64,000 nt of DNA from JAYPHU01 sp038127535 (GCA_038127535.1 JAYPHU010000011.1:34361-98360), one strand, 5' to 3'. Shown: positions 17,679-27,135, numbered from the stretch's first letter. The notes: generated by a model from the letters alone, not told the origin. A program made the numbers and translations.

Positions 17679-18071
17679 ATGTTTATTTCGCCGGCGTATG
17701 CGCAAGCTGCCGGTGGCGGGGATGGCGGTTTCGCTACCCTTCTGCCGCTCGTACTGATTTTTGCCGTTTTCTACTTTTTGTTGATCCGGCCCCAGCAGAA
17801 AAAAGCCAAGCAGCATCGCGAAATGCTGGCGGCGATCCGCCGTGGTGACAAAGTGATCACCGGTGGCGGCATTTTGGGCACGGTGACCAAAGTCCTGAAT
17901 GAAAACGAGGTCGCCGTGGAAATCGCCGAGGGTATTAAGGTCAAGGTACAACGCAATATGATTGCCGGCGTTCTCTCCAAAGAGGGTGCGGCGGCGCAGA
18001 TGGCCGGCCCGGCGGGCCAACAGGGACAGTCCGGAGGCGGCCTTCTGGGCGGCCTCTTTGGCAAGAAATAG
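17679..18071 (+). CDS. yajC: Preprotein translocase subunit YajC
   Basis: Small inner-membrane partner of SecDF. The 130-residue protein has a short N-terminal extension MFISPAYAQAAGGG, one membrane helix (LLPLVLIFAVFYFLLIRPQQKK), and the conserved HREMLAAIRRGDKVITGGGILGTV cytoplasmic domain, ending in a Gln/Gly-rich tail. AGGAG precedes the ATG. It is followed by secD after 36 bases and secF, the standard operon. Confidence 0.96.
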   Translation: MFISPAYAQAAGGGDGGFATLLPLVLIFAVFYFLLIRPQQKKAKQHREMLAAIRRGDKVITGGGILGTVTKVLNENEVAVEIAEGIKVKVQRNMIAGVLSKEGAAAQMAGPAGQQGQSGGGLLGGLFGKK

Positions 18072-18107
18072 CCAAATTATCCGGCCAGGCGACTAAGTTT
18101 CCGAGAG

Positions 18108-19706
18108 ATGGTTTATTTTTCCAAATGGAAGGTCATTACGGTCCTGGCCATTGTGGTGATCGGGCTCTTCTTCGCCTCGCCCAATCTGCTCGATCCCAAA
18201 ACCAACGACTCCATACCCGACTGGATACCTCACAATCAGGTCAATTTGGGCCTGGACCTCCAGGGCGGGTCCCACCTTTTATTGGAAGTTCAAGTGAGCG
18301 CCGTGATTGCGGAGCGCGTGACCAGCCTTGGCGAAGGTATTCGGGACGGGTTGCGGCCGCTGCGCCGTGACCGCATCCGCTATGGACTGAGTGTCGGACG
18401 AGAGCGAGTGAGCGTGAATGTGCGGAACCCGCAGGCCGGCACCATGGAGAGGGTGCAACGGATTATGACCGCAGTGGAGCCGAACCTGGAGGTCAACGTT
18501 GAGGGCAACCGGATTTCGGTCACCTACAACGAAGAAGCCCTTGCCGAGATTAAACAATCGGCGGTCGAGCAATCCATCGAGATCGTGCGCCGCCGCATCG
18601 ACGAAACCGGTACCAAGGAGCCTACCATTCAACGCCAGGGCGATGACCGCATACTGCTGCAGCTGCCGGGCGTTGATGACCCGGAACGGGTGAAGCGGCT
18701 GCTGGGCAGGACCGCCAAGATGACGTTCCATCTTATGTGCCCCACCGGAGGGGTGCAGGAGGCCTTGAGCGGCCGCGTGCCCCCTGGATGCGCCCTGCTG
18801 CAATCGGCGGAGAGCAACCGCCGGAGCGACTCCGGCGCGCCGCGGCAATTTCTGGTGCGCAAAAGAGTTGAAGTCAGTGGCGACCGCTTGATTGATGCCC
18901 AGCCCACTTTTGAACAACGCACCAATGATCCTGTGGTCAGCTTCCGCTTTGACACCGTCGGCGGCAAGAAGTTCGGCGATATCACCCGCGCCAACGTCAA
19001 TCAGCCCTTCGCCATCGTGTTGGACAACGAGGTCATTACAGCACCGGTGATCCGGGAGCCGATCCTGGGCGGCAGCGGCCAGATCAGTGGCGGGTTCACC
19101 ACGGCGGATACCCGCGACCTCGCGCTGCTGTTACGCGCGGGTGCCTTGCCCGCACCACTGACGATCCTGGAAGAACGCACGGTTGGTCCGGGACTTGGCG
19201 CCGACTCCATCGCCGCTGGTGAGTTCGCCAGTATGGTCGGTTTGATCTTGGTCGTGGTCTTTATGGTGTTGACTTATGGCTTGTTCGGGTTCTTCGCCTC
19301 TGTCGCCCTATTCGTAAACATGGTTCTGATTCTGGCGCTGTTGTCGGCCCTGCAGGCCACGCTGACCCTGCCGGGCATTGCCGGTATCGTTCTGACCATC
19401 GGCATGGCGGTGGACGCCAATGTGCTGGTGTTTGAACGTATCAGGGAAGAAGTGCGCGCCGGGCGAACGCCTATTTCCGCGATTGACGCCGGCTATTCCC
19501 GGGCGCTGACAACCATCGTCGACGCCAATCTGACCACGCTCATTGCCGCCGCGATTCTGTTCCAGTTCGGCTCCGGCCCGATCAAGGGCTTCGCCGTTAC
19601 CCTGATCTTTGGCATTATTACCTCGATGTTCACGGCGATCATGCTGACCCGCCTCATGGTGGTAGCCTGGATCCGGCGCAAGCGCCCGACCGAAGTGCCG
19701 CTCTAG
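18108..19706 (+). CDS. secD: Protein translocase subunit SecD
   Basis: RND-type proton-driven subunit that pulls secreted proteins across the membrane. The 532-residue protein has an N-terminal membrane helix (VITVLAIVVIGLFFASPNLL), the periplasmic D1 motif VNLGLDLQGGSHLL, the P1 head domain, and a C-terminal five-helix bundle with GMAVDANVLVFERIREE. Length is normal for alphaproteobacteria. In yajC-secD-secF. Confidence 0.97.
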   Translation: MVYFSKWKVITVLAIVVIGLFFASPNLLDPKTNDSIPDWIPHNQVNLGLDLQGGSHLLLEVQVSAVIAERVTSLGEGIRDGLRPLRRDRIRYGLSVGRERVSVNVRNPQAGTMERVQRIMTAVEPNLEVNVEGNRISVTYNEEALAEIKQSAVEQSIEIVRRRIDETGTKEPTIQRQGDDRILLQLPGVDDPERVKRLLGRTAKMTFHLMCPTGGVQEALSGRVPPGCALLQSAESNRRSDSGAPRQFLVRKRVEVSGDRLIDAQPTFEQRTNDPVVSFRFDTVGGKKFGDITRANVNQPFAIVLDNEVITAPVIREPILGGSGQISGGFTTADTRDLALLLRAGALPAPLTILEERTVGPGLGADSIAAGEFASMVGLILVVVFMVLTYGLFGFFASVALFVNMVLILALLSALQATLTLPGIAGIVLTIGMAVDANVLVFERIREEVRAGRTPISAIDAGYSRALTTIVDANLTTLIAAAILFQFGSGPIKGFAVTLIFGIITSMFTAIMLTRLMVVAWIRRKRPTEVPL

Positions 19707-19715
19707 GAGGATGAT

Positions 19716-20654
19716 GTGAAACCCATTAACCTCGTCCCCATAAAGCCGAACCTGAACTTCATCGGGCGGCACAAGCTGTTCCTGATGTTCTCGGCCGTGT
19801 TGGTCATTTTCTCTATAGGCCTGTTTATGACCAAGAGCCTCAACTACGGCATCGACTTCCAGGGCGGTATCCTGATCGAAATCCGGACGCCTAACACCGG
19901 CGACATCAGCCAAATGCGAAATGACCTGTCCGGCCTGGGCCTGGGCGAAGTCTCTTTGCAGGAATTCGGCCAGCCGACCGACTTTCTGATCCGTGTTCAA
20001 AAACAAGAAGGCGGGGAAGGGGCTCAACAAGTGGCGGTTGAGAAGGTGAAGGCGGCCTTACCCTCCAATATCGAGTATCGGCGAACCGAGTTCGTCGGAC
20101 CAAAGGTCAGTGAAGAACTATTCTTCGACGGCATCCTGGCAGTGATTTTTGCGATCTTTGGTATCCTCGCCTACATCTGGTTCCGCTTTGAGTGGCAGTT
20201 CGGCATCTGCGCCATAATTGCCTTGACCCACGACGTGGTGACGACCATCGGGATATTCTCCCTCACCGGGCTTGAGTTCAATCTATCGACCGTCGCCGCG
20301 ATCCTGACCATTGCCGGCTATTCCATCAACGATACGGTGGTGGTGTTTGACCGCGTACGTGAGAACCTGCGCAAATATAAGACCAAGCCGATCAAAGACC
20401 TGCTCAACGAGAGCATCAACGAGACTCTGTCCCGGACGGTCATGACCAGTTTGACCACGCTGCTGGCCTTGGGGGCGCTCTACATTCTGGGTGGCGAAGT
20501 GATCCGCGGGTTCAGCTTCGGCATGATCTGGGGTGTTCTTATCGGCACCTACTCCTCCATTTGCGTCGCCGTGCCGTTGCTCATTTATCTGAGCGTCAGC
20601 CGGGGCACGGAAAGCAGCAGCGGCCCGGAGCCGGTGGGAGAAACCGCGGACTAG
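19716..20654 (+). CDS. secF: Protein translocase subunit SecF
   Basis: Partner of SecD. The 312-residue product carries LNYGIDFQGGILIEI and the RND motif GYSINDTVVVFDRVREN, with six predicted membrane helices. The start is GTG 19716, preceded by AGGAGGATGAT; the two ATGs in that leader are out of frame and followed at once by TGA. The final residues are Glu/Gly-rich and cytoplasmic. An NDUFAF3-like gene follows by 25 bases, a conserved alphaproteobacterial pairing. Confidence 0.97.
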   Translation: MKPINLVPIKPNLNFIGRHKLFLMFSAVLVIFSIGLFMTKSLNYGIDFQGGILIEIRTPNTGDISQMRNDLSGLGLGEVSLQEFGQPTDFLIRVQKQEGGEGAQQVAVEKVKAALPSNIEYRRTEFVGPKVSEELFFDGILAVIFAIFGILAYIWFRFEWQFGICAIIALTHDVVTTIGIFSLTGLEFNLSTVAAILTIAGYSINDTVVVFDRVRENLRKYKTKPIKDLLNESINETLSRTVMTSLTTLLALGALYILGGEVIRGFSFGMIWGVLIGTYSSICVAVPLLIYLSVSRGTESSSGPEPVGETAD

Positions 20655-20679
20655 CGATTACCCGAAATGGGGAGGCCAC

Positions 20680-21063
20680 GTGTCTTTGGATATTTCACCG
20701 ATGGTGCCCGCGGGGCGTCAATTGATCCAAAGCTACGGTGATGGCCAGTTTACCATAAGTGATATTGTCTATACCGGCCCGGTGATTGTCCTGCCGGGGG
20801 AGACCCGATCCTGGTCGCCGGCTGATCCGTCAAATTTTACCACAGATGATTTCAACCCCGTCCTCGCGCTGGAGGAGCCGGTCGACATATTTTTGTTGGG
20901 ATGTGGCCAAACCGGTCAGTTCATTCATCCAGGCCTGCGAGATGCTCTGCGGGAGAGCGGGATCACCATTGAGGCCATGGATACTGGCGCCGCGTGCCGG
21001 ACGTTCAACGTCTTGCTGAGCGAGGACCGCCGGGTCGCAGCGGCGCTTCTACCGGTTGAGTAA
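20680..21063 (+). CDS. Mth938/NDUFAF3-like (DUF498) protein
   Basis: A 127-residue alpha/beta protein of the Mth938 family, whose mitochondrial member NDUFAF3 is an assembly factor of respiratory complex I. Conserved positions include QLIQSYGDGQFTISDIVYTG, VDIFLLGCGQTG and EAMDTGAACRTFNVLL. GTG start with GGAGG eight bases upstream. Its place after secD-secF is a known bacterial synteny; the NDUFAF6-like gene at 28.7 kb is normally a close neighbour but is here pushed away by the sugar island. A role in complex I assembly is inferred from the mitochondrial homologue. Confidence 0.88.
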   Translation: MSLDISPMVPAGRQLIQSYGDGQFTISDIVYTGPVIVLPGETRSWSPADPSNFTTDDFNPVLALEEPVDIFLLGCGQTGQFIHPGLRDALRESGITIEAMDTGAACRTFNVLLSEDRRVAAALLPVE

Positions 21064-21070
21064 TCCGGCC

Positions 21071-23203
21071 ATGGACTGGTTCGAAGACTTCCCCACCGAC
21101 AGAATTGACCCGCAGGTGCGCCCGCCCAAAGAGGTTGGCGAAGACTTGACGGCGGAGGCGGCGTTTGAAACGGGGAATTATCCGGCGGCGTTCTCTAGAT
21201 GCCCGATCGAAAATCCCCGCCTCAGAGCCAAGGCACAAATCTTGTGTGGGGCGATCGTGCCGGGTTTGGCGGCGCTTGAGGAAGCGGGCCTCGAAACCGA
21301 GTCGGATAACCAGATCGCCTCCTTCGCCCGATGGTGTCTGGGGCAGGACGACGCACTCTTCCAGCAGTTCCAAAACTCAGATACCGGCCTGATCGATATC
21401 CTGATCCTGAGCATGCCGGCCTCCGACAAGGCTGCCGTGTATGAAGGCGCTGAGGGCTTTCGGGTCATTAAACGAAGTTTGGCGCCGGAGGAATTCGGCA
21501 CACCATTCGAGGATGTGTTGGCGGCGCTGCCCGGCGGGTTTAATCCTAAACTAATTCTGTGTCTCGATTGCAACGGACCGTTTCTGCCTATTGGGGTGTT
21601 CGATACGGATATCCCCACGGTCTTTTGGGCCGGCGATCACGACTATTTCTTGGCGACGCGCTACGCCGACTTGTCCCGCGCGGATGTGATCGTCATGAAC
21701 AGCGCGGCTGAACATGACGAACTAACGGACATCTATTCGGGCCGGCTGGCCGCCATCCCCGGACATGAAAGCTTTGCGTTTGCCGATCAGTTTCAGCCAG
21801 GTGGCGAGCGGTCCAGCGATATTTTATTCACCGGCCGAGCGTTTCCCCCCTATATGCGGGACAAGGCACAGCAATTGTTCCGCCTCGCCGGCATTGATGA
21901 TCCGGACCTGGATATCCGAATTTTAGACGGCTATTTGCCCGACGAGGATTTCACGAGCCTGATGTCATCGGCCAAAAGTGTTCCATTGTTCTGGCGCTAT
22001 GGCGGCGGCATCCAAACCCGCGCCTTAGATGCGATCCGGTTCGGCGCCCGCGCGTTGGCGCCAGATCATGGAATATGCCGCGACCTGTTGGGAGCGGACC
22101 AAGACTATTATCATTCCATTGGAACTGACGCGCCCGAAGAAGTCGCACGTCTTGCCATTGCGGCACGGCCCGGCACAGACGATCTCAGTGGCTTTAAAGA
22201 CCTTGCCTGGTCCTCGCCGGCGCGGGAGGAGCGGTTCCTAAAGTTCTGTCTGTATCAGACGTTATTGATCCCGAACCGGGACAGAACCGCCGCGCAAACG
22301 GCAACCGCGATTGATCTCCGGGGGCATGACACCGAGACCGGGGTTAAAGTTTATACGGCTTGTATCCGGCGCAACTTGAATGACCCATCGATGGCGGCTC
22401 ACTATAACTTCGCCGGCATGGCGGGGTTTTATGCCGCCATACTGGCGCAAACCGATCAGAAACTTGGCAATCTCTGCCTGAACGCTTTCGCCACGGGTGT
22501 CGATCAGTTTGCCGACAATGCGGCCTTGGTGTTCAACTTTGCCCGCGCACTTTGGGTCTTTGGCAAGCGCGACGAAGCAATTGTCGAGTTCGAGAAGTTT
22601 CTCGATGTCGAGAAGACCTGGCAGTTTGATCCGTGCCGGGATGCCTTGCTCAGCCATCGTGTGCGGGTTCTTGCGGACATGTTTTCTTATGGTGATTTCT
22701 ACCGAACTGCGGTGGACGTTACCCGCAATCGTGAGCCCGGATTTGCCGCCATAAATCAGCTTGCCGGAGGCGCCCGGTCATACCTGGCCCGCGCTGCTCT
22801 TGATGATGGTGATCAATCGACGGCCCTGTTGCATCTTGAAGGGGCGCTAGACCTTTGGGCGGAGAACTTCCCCGCCTATCGCCTGATGGTCGAGGCATTG
22901 CGCAGCACGGACAATTTTGACGAGGTGCTCGGGTCATTCTATGCCGCCGTGAATCTCTACCCCCCATTGATCTTGGAGCTTTTGGCGGACGGCATAGAGG
23001 CGGAACTGTATCAGGACAATGAACCAGCCGCCCGTGATATCCTCCGGCGGTTCGTTCTGTTTTACGGCCGTTGTAGCAAATCAAACGGCAAACCGTTGGA
23101 TGCGCCCGCGGAAACCAAAGAGGTTGCGCGAAAGTATCGTGCTCTGTTGAGCGACTGGACCGGCGACATGCTGGACCAGATGATTGAAAGTGAATGGCTA
23201 TAG
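21071..23203 (+). CDS. CgeB-like glycosyltransferase fused to TPR-like region
   Basis: A 710-residue soluble protein. The N-terminal half (about residues 130-420) looks like a GT-B-type glycosyltransferase of the CgeB group: VFWAGDHDYFLATRYADLSRAD, VIVMNSAAEHDEL, FWRYGGGIQTRALDAIRFGARAL and an RFLKFCLYQ segment. The C-terminal half (about 440-710) is helical, with repeats such as NAALVFNFARALWVFGKRDEA, consistent with tetratricopeptide units. ATG 21071 is chosen over an in-frame TTG at 21056. It is the first gene of a four-gene sugar island read in one direction. The acceptor is unknown; flagellin or a surface glycan are candidates because a flagellar-type gene lies at the other end. Confidence 0.7.
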   Translation: MDWFEDFPTDRIDPQVRPPKEVGEDLTAEAAFETGNYPAAFSRCPIENPRLRAKAQILCGAIVPGLAALEEAGLETESDNQIASFARWCLGQDDALFQQFQNSDTGLIDILILSMPASDKAAVYEGAEGFRVIKRSLAPEEFGTPFEDVLAALPGGFNPKLILCLDCNGPFLPIGVFDTDIPTVFWAGDHDYFLATRYADLSRADVIVMNSAAEHDELTDIYSGRLAAIPGHESFAFADQFQPGGERSSDILFTGRAFPPYMRDKAQQLFRLAGIDDPDLDIRILDGYLPDEDFTSLMSSAKSVPLFWRYGGGIQTRALDAIRFGARALAPDHGICRDLLGADQDYYHSIGTDAPEEVARLAIAARPGTDDLSGFKDLAWSSPAREERFLKFCLYQTLLIPNRDRTAAQTATAIDLRGHDTETGVKVYTACIRRNLNDPSMAAHYNFAGMAGFYAAILAQTDQKLGNLCLNAFATGVDQFADNAALVFNFARALWVFGKRDEAIVEFEKFLDVEKTWQFDPCRDALLSHRVRVLADMFSYGDFYRTAVDVTRNREPGFAAINQLAGGARSYLARAALDDGDQSTALLHLEGALDLWAENFPAYRLMVEALRSTDNFDEVLGSFYAAVNLYPPLILELLADGIEAELYQDNEPAARDILRRFVLFYGRCSKSNGKPLDAPAETKEVARKYRALLSDWTGDMLDQMIESEWL

Positions 23204-23210
23204 AGAGTTG

Positions 23211-24257
23211 ATGGATTTCTCGATCACCATTGTCACCTGCAACCGCGCACAAAGTCTGGTAAAAGGGCTCAATGCGCTGGCCGGGCAGGATTTTGATCTT
23301 TCCCGCTGCGAGATCATCGTCGCGGATAACGGCTCGACGGATGATACCAAGCGGGTCGCCGAAAACTTCAAGGGCAAGTTCCCGAATTTTACCTATTTGT
23401 TCGATGGTCGGCCGGGACAGATGGTTGGATGGCACCGTGCGCTCGAAATCGCGCAAGGGGAGATCACGTGTTTCATCGACGATGATGCCGAGCCGCAGCC
23501 GACCTGGCTTACCGGATTGGCTGATGCCTACAGACATCAGGTTGTCGGTATGGCAACAGGGCCGATTGAATTGGTTTACGAAAGCGCGCCGCCGGATTGG
23601 CTGGACAGCATGAAACTTGGTGAACCCGGTAGCCAGACCCTGCCATTCCTGGGGATGCTGGATTGCGGCACAACAATAATGGATATACCGGTAAACTTTG
23701 TCTGGGGGACGAACTTTTCCATCCGGCGGGACTTGTTGCTCGACATCGGCGGATTTCATCCTGGGGCTATGCCGGCAAGCCTGCTGCATTTTTACGGCGA
23801 CGGGGAAGTGCACGTGGGCCGTGGGGTCGCAGATCGGGGATTCAAGACTCTCTACCATCCCTTGGCAGGGGTACGGCACCATATACCGGAGGCGAGGATG
23901 ACGCTGGCGGGTGTCTCGGCCAAGTTCCACACAACTGCTTTCGCTCGAAGTTTCCAGACCCTGCGTCAATTGGGGGACGCCTACCCCGTGCCGACGGCAG
24001 AGGAGGTGAGAGAAATTGCCCGCCGATATTTTGCTGATCCGGTTAAGGCCCCAGCCGACGTTTTTGATGCCATCGTCGAGGGCCTGACTGATGGCTTTGC
24101 CAAGCACCTCTCGGCCTTCACAGGCGACCCGGCGTTCAGAGACTGGGTTTTAAGGGAAAATTATCTCGATCTTGATAGCTGTTACACCCACCCGGCGCTT
24201 ACCGAATATCTTCAGTCGGGTGCAGGCGCCAAGGATTGGCGCCGGGGCGAAGATTAA
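23211..24257 (+). CDS. Family 2 glycosyltransferase
   Basis: The 348-residue GT-A enzyme begins MDFSITIVTCNRAQSLVKGL, the usual GT2 nucleotide-binding strand, followed by VADNGSTDDT and the metal motif FIDDDAEPQPTWL (about residue 92). The acceptor-domain motif GTNFSIRRDLLLDIGGFHP and GDGEVHVGRGVADRG are also typical. No membrane helices, so it is cytoplasmic. A GAGAG site sits just before ATG 23211. Adjacent to the CgeB-like genes, so it probably contributes to the same glycan. Confidence 0.87.
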   Translation: MDFSITIVTCNRAQSLVKGLNALAGQDFDLSRCEIIVADNGSTDDTKRVAENFKGKFPNFTYLFDGRPGQMVGWHRALEIAQGEITCFIDDDAEPQPTWLTGLADAYRHQVVGMATGPIELVYESAPPDWLDSMKLGEPGSQTLPFLGMLDCGTTIMDIPVNFVWGTNFSIRRDLLLDIGGFHPGAMPASLLHFYGDGEVHVGRGVADRGFKTLYHPLAGVRHHIPEARMTLAGVSAKFHTTAFARSFQTLRQLGDAYPVPTAEEVREIARRYFADPVKAPADVFDAIVEGLTDGFAKHLSAFTGDPAFRDWVLRENYLDLDSCYTHPALTEYLQSGAGAKDWRRGED

Positions 24258-24276
24258 AAACGGGCAAAACATCCAG

Positions 24277-25437
24277 ATGCGGATCATCGAAAACCGTACC
24301 GGGGCCAGGCTGGGCAGGCCGCTGACCATTCTTTCCATCTTGCGCGGGCGTTGGGATGCGCAACGTGCGCCGGCGCTGCAGGCGTTGGCGGATTTAGGGC
24401 ACGAGGTGGTCTATGTGGATGAGCCGTTGTCCATCGACGGCTACCGGAAAATCGTCGACCGCCTCGATTTTGATGTGGCGGTCTTGTGGGGTTCCACGCT
24501 CCAGAATTTCCTCATGACCGAGACCGGTCCCTTTTTCCTGGATGAAGCGGGATTGCCGTACGTCAGCCTATGGACCGACAACCCGGTAAAGCATCTGTTC
24601 CTGCTGAAGGATTTAGATAAAGCCACGCACCGCGCCATGTTCATCGCCGACACACGGGTGATCGAACAGATGTCCGACCTTGGCTACTACAACCTGTTTT
24701 ATTTACCGCCGTGGCATATCGATCCGGACATTTTTAAACCCGTCGCCCCGGTCGCTGATCTCGGCTGTACGACCAGTTTCGCTGCAACGGTCAACGCCTA
24801 TGGGGCGGAGCGGCAGAAGTGGCGCATGTTTTGGGACCGGCATATGAACGCGGCGGCCGACGGTGTTCTCTCGACGCTGCAGGACAACAGAGACCACGTA
24901 GACGTGTTCGATGCCCTGGCTGCCGACTGGGACCCGCACGCGCTACCGTTCTCGCTCATCTCTCATGATCAATATTTCGAACAGAAAGCCTTGATCCGCG
25001 AACTGGTGGTGGAGTCTGTGGGAGGCCGGGATATCCACATCACCGGCATCGGCTCCGCAGGCTTTGACCGGCCTAATGTCAACATGCACGAGGGACGGGA
25101 ATGGCATGACCTTTCGCCGGTCTTCTGTTCCGCCACCGTTAACCTGAACTGCACGCCCTGGCCGCGGTCCTGCCATCACCGAGTGTTCCAGATCACCGCC
25201 AGCCGGGCCTTGGCGGTCACCGATTGGCGCGATGATGCGATCAGTCTCTATGAGCCCGACAACGAGGTTATCTATTTCCGGTCAATGGATGAGATAGGCG
25301 AGATCATTGACCGCTTCGCTGCTGCGCCGGACGAAGCTGCAAAGATTGCCGGGGCTGGCTATCGCCGCTTCCTGGCGCACCACACCGCCGCCCACCGCAT
25401 GGCCGAATTGAGTGTCAAACTGTATGATATTTTGTAA
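24277..25437 (+). CDS. CgeB-like glycosyltransferase
   Basis: A 386-residue GT-B-fold protein: the opening LTILSILRGRWDAQRAPALQ is an N-terminal Rossmann segment, and the C-terminal part contains GIGSAGFDRPNVNMHEGREW, SATVNLNCTPWPRSCHHRVFQ and DEAAKIAGAGYRRFLAHHT, the arrangement of the CgeB/glycos_transf_1_2 group. ATG 24277 (MRIIENRTG) fits the family N-terminus; an upstream open extension overlaps the previous gene. Third of the sugar-island genes. Donor and acceptor sugars are unknown. Confidence 0.78.
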   Translation: MRIIENRTGARLGRPLTILSILRGRWDAQRAPALQALADLGHEVVYVDEPLSIDGYRKIVDRLDFDVAVLWGSTLQNFLMTETGPFFLDEAGLPYVSLWTDNPVKHLFLLKDLDKATHRAMFIADTRVIEQMSDLGYYNLFYLPPWHIDPDIFKPVAPVADLGCTTSFAATVNAYGAERQKWRMFWDRHMNAAADGVLSTLQDNRDHVDVFDALAADWDPHALPFSLISHDQYFEQKALIRELVVESVGGRDIHITGIGSAGFDRPNVNMHEGREWHDLSPVFCSATVNLNCTPWPRSCHHRVFQITASRALAVTDWRDDAISLYEPDNEVIYFRSMDEIGEIIDRFAAAPDEAAKIAGAGYRRFLAHHTAAHRMAELSVKLYDIL

Positions 25438-25458
25438 AGGCGGCAAGGCCGGACCAAC

Positions 25459-26172
25459 ATGACGAAAGAGAACGAGGTCGCGGGAAAAATTTATGGCGGC
25501 GGTGCGCTGCGCGCTGCGCGAGCTGTGATTACCGCGCTCATTCACTGTCAGACCTATCTTGATATTCACGGCGATATCGCGGAGATCGGTTTGCTTGAAG
25601 GCGAATATTTACGGCGGTTCTGTGAACATGGTCGGCCCGGAGAAGGGACGGTCGCCATCGATCCTTAAATTGAGTATCCGGAGTTGGCGCCGAGACTGAC
25701 GGAGAATCTACAAACGTTTTTCAAGGATGAATCCCGCTACACCTTCATTCACGGTTCTTCCACCGATCTGATGGCGGCGGATATTCTGCCGGACGCCGCA
25801 CCGGGATTTCGGTTTTTCAGCATTGATGGTGATCACACAGCCGACTTTGTCCATCATGACCTCAGCCTGGCTCATGAGACACTGGTCGACGGCGGTATCG
25901 TTGCCCTCGATGACTACTTCGACAGCAATTGCCCTGGCGTCAGCATCGGAACGACGAAGTTCCTATTGGATAAAAACGATGGCCGGTTGGCTGTATTGCT
26001 ATACGCTGACAACAAGGTGCTTCTCACCACGGCCGAACATCATCACGTGTATAGAATGTTGCTGGAGAAATTCACTGATTTTAGAGACCATCTCGCCCAT
26101 CCTGATGTGGATCGGTTCGGGTATCCGGCTTTTGCGGTAGACGGAATTATCTCCGGCGCTTTGCCGGGATGA
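25459..26172 (+). pseudogene. Class I SAM methyltransferase broken by in-frame TAA
   Basis: A single frame from ATG 25459 to TGA 26170-26172 is interrupted only by TAA at 25666-25668. Before the stop: GDIAEIGLLEGEYLRRFCEHG, a SAM-binding glycine loop, and GTVAID. After it: FFSIDGDHTADFVHHDLSLA, GGIVALDDYF and a C-terminal VDRFGYPAFAVDG, typical of the methyltransferase_24 group found with glycosyltransferases. The stop lies a few residues after the conserved acidic AID end of the second beta strand, so the product is truncated to 69 residues. It is the last gene of the sugar island. Either a recent nonsense mutation or a sequence error. Confidence 0.75.
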
Positions 26173-26184
26173 CCAAGATTTCTT

Positions 26185-26493
26185 CTAAGCGCTGATATCC
26201 GATAGGGCGCCTAAGGACTCTTCTACCGAGGAGATCACCCGGGCGTTCGCCGCATAGGCGACCTTGGCGCTGAACTGCACGACGTATTCACGGACATAGC
26301 TGGTTTCATCCACCGGTGCTGTCTTGGTGTTTAAGCCGACGGCCTGGCCGGCGGAAACTTGCGTGACTATGCGCACGTCCCAGCCTTGGAAGTTGTCCGA
26401 GTTGATGTTCACCACATTTTGGGCGGACTGCCGTAACTGTTGGGCGCTGGCCTGGAGGCCGGAAACAGCGGTTGAAAGGGCGGAAATCGTCAT
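26185..26493 (-). CDS. Minimal flagellar rod/hook-like protein
   Basis: A 102-residue protein that consists only of the two terminal helices of flagellar axial proteins. The N-terminus SALSTAVSGLQASAQQLRQSAQNVVN matches the flg_bb_rod region and the C-terminus YVVQFSAKVAYAANARVISSVEESLG matches the flg_bbr_C region, joined by a short strand-rich middle. FlgB/FlgC are about 130-140 residues, so this is shorter than usual. No other flagellar gene is in the window. It may be a stand-alone rod-like paralogue, as seen in several alphaproteobacteria. It is convergent with the sugar island, which makes flagellar glycosylation an attractive but unproven link. Confidence 0.72.
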   Translation of the reverse strand: MTISALSTAVSGLQASAQQLRQSAQNVVNINSDNFQGWDVRIVTQVSAGQAVGLNTKTAPVDETSYVREYVVQFSAKVAYAANARVISSVEESLGALSDISA

Positions 26494-26550
26494 GGGCCAA
26501 CACTAAAGCTCGCGCGTAGCCTCGGATATGATCTGGATCACAACAAAAAA

Positions 26551-26568
26551 CGGGGCCGTTTGGCCCCG
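26551..26568 (-). terminator. Rho-independent terminator after PuuD-like gene
   Basis: CGGGGCC-GTTT-GGCCCCG, a perfect 7-bp GC stem with a 4-base loop, 37 bases past the stop of the PuuD-like gene. On the minus strand it is followed by a T-run (26550 down to 26545), as needed for that gene. A weaker T-run on the plus side could make it bidirectional. Confidence 0.85.
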
Positions 26569-26604
26569 TTTTCCGCCCTCCGGAGAGGGAAATTTGTTTG
26601 AACC

Positions 26605-27111
26605 TTAGTAGAGGTTCTGCGCCGACACCATGGCATACAGCATGGGAATCGACAGCAATGTGTTGGTCCGGGACGCCATGCCCGCGGCTTTCGCGGCGGC
26701 CGCCTTTTCGTCAGCGCTGGCTTCCTTCATGCCCATGACCTTCTGCTGGTTCGGCCAAATGATGAACCAAACATTGAAAGCCATGATCAAACCAAACCAC
26801 ATGCCAATGCCGATGGAGGCATGCTTGGCGGAACTGTCGAGCAGGCCAATCGCCAACGCTTCACCCAGATAACCTTGCATGTGCGCCAGAATCAGACCCC
26901 AGATCACCGTGGACAGAGCGGCCCAGCGGAACCAGAACAGGGCTTCCGGCAGAATGAACTTCGGAATCGCCGGTTTCAGCTCGTCCGGCATTTTCGGAAC
27001 GGTCGGCGTCTGCACGAAGTTGAAATACCATAACAGGCCGATCCACATCACGCCGCTCAGGACGTGTAACCAGCGGACGATAAAGGCCCAAAAGTCATAA
27101 CCAAATTCCAT
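26605..27111 (-). CDS. PuuD-like (urate hydroxylase N-terminal type) membrane protein
   Basis: A 168-residue integral membrane protein beginning FIVRWLHVLSGVMWIGLLWYFN, with four to five hydrophobic helices. This His-rich first helix (RWLHVLSGVMWIG) and FNVWFIIWPNQQKVMG are typical of the membrane domain annotated as urate hydroxylase PuuD. Full PuuD proteins also have a C-terminal cytochrome-c domain, which is absent here, so enzymatic urate oxidation is doubtful; a haem- or respiratory-chain-associated role is possible. AAGGGAGAG precedes the ATG. A 30-residue membrane peptide gene lies 24 bases upstream and a strong terminator follows. Confidence 0.75.
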   Translation of the reverse strand: MEFGYDFWAFIVRWLHVLSGVMWIGLLWYFNFVQTPTVPKMPDELKPAIPKFILPEALFWFRWAALSTVIWGLILAHMQGYLGEALAIGLLDSSAKHASIGIGMWFGLIMAFNVWFIIWPNQQKVMGMKEASADEKAAAAKAAGMASRTNTLLSIPMLYAMVSAQNLY

Positions 27112-27135
27112 GATAACTCTCCCTTACCCCTCTGA

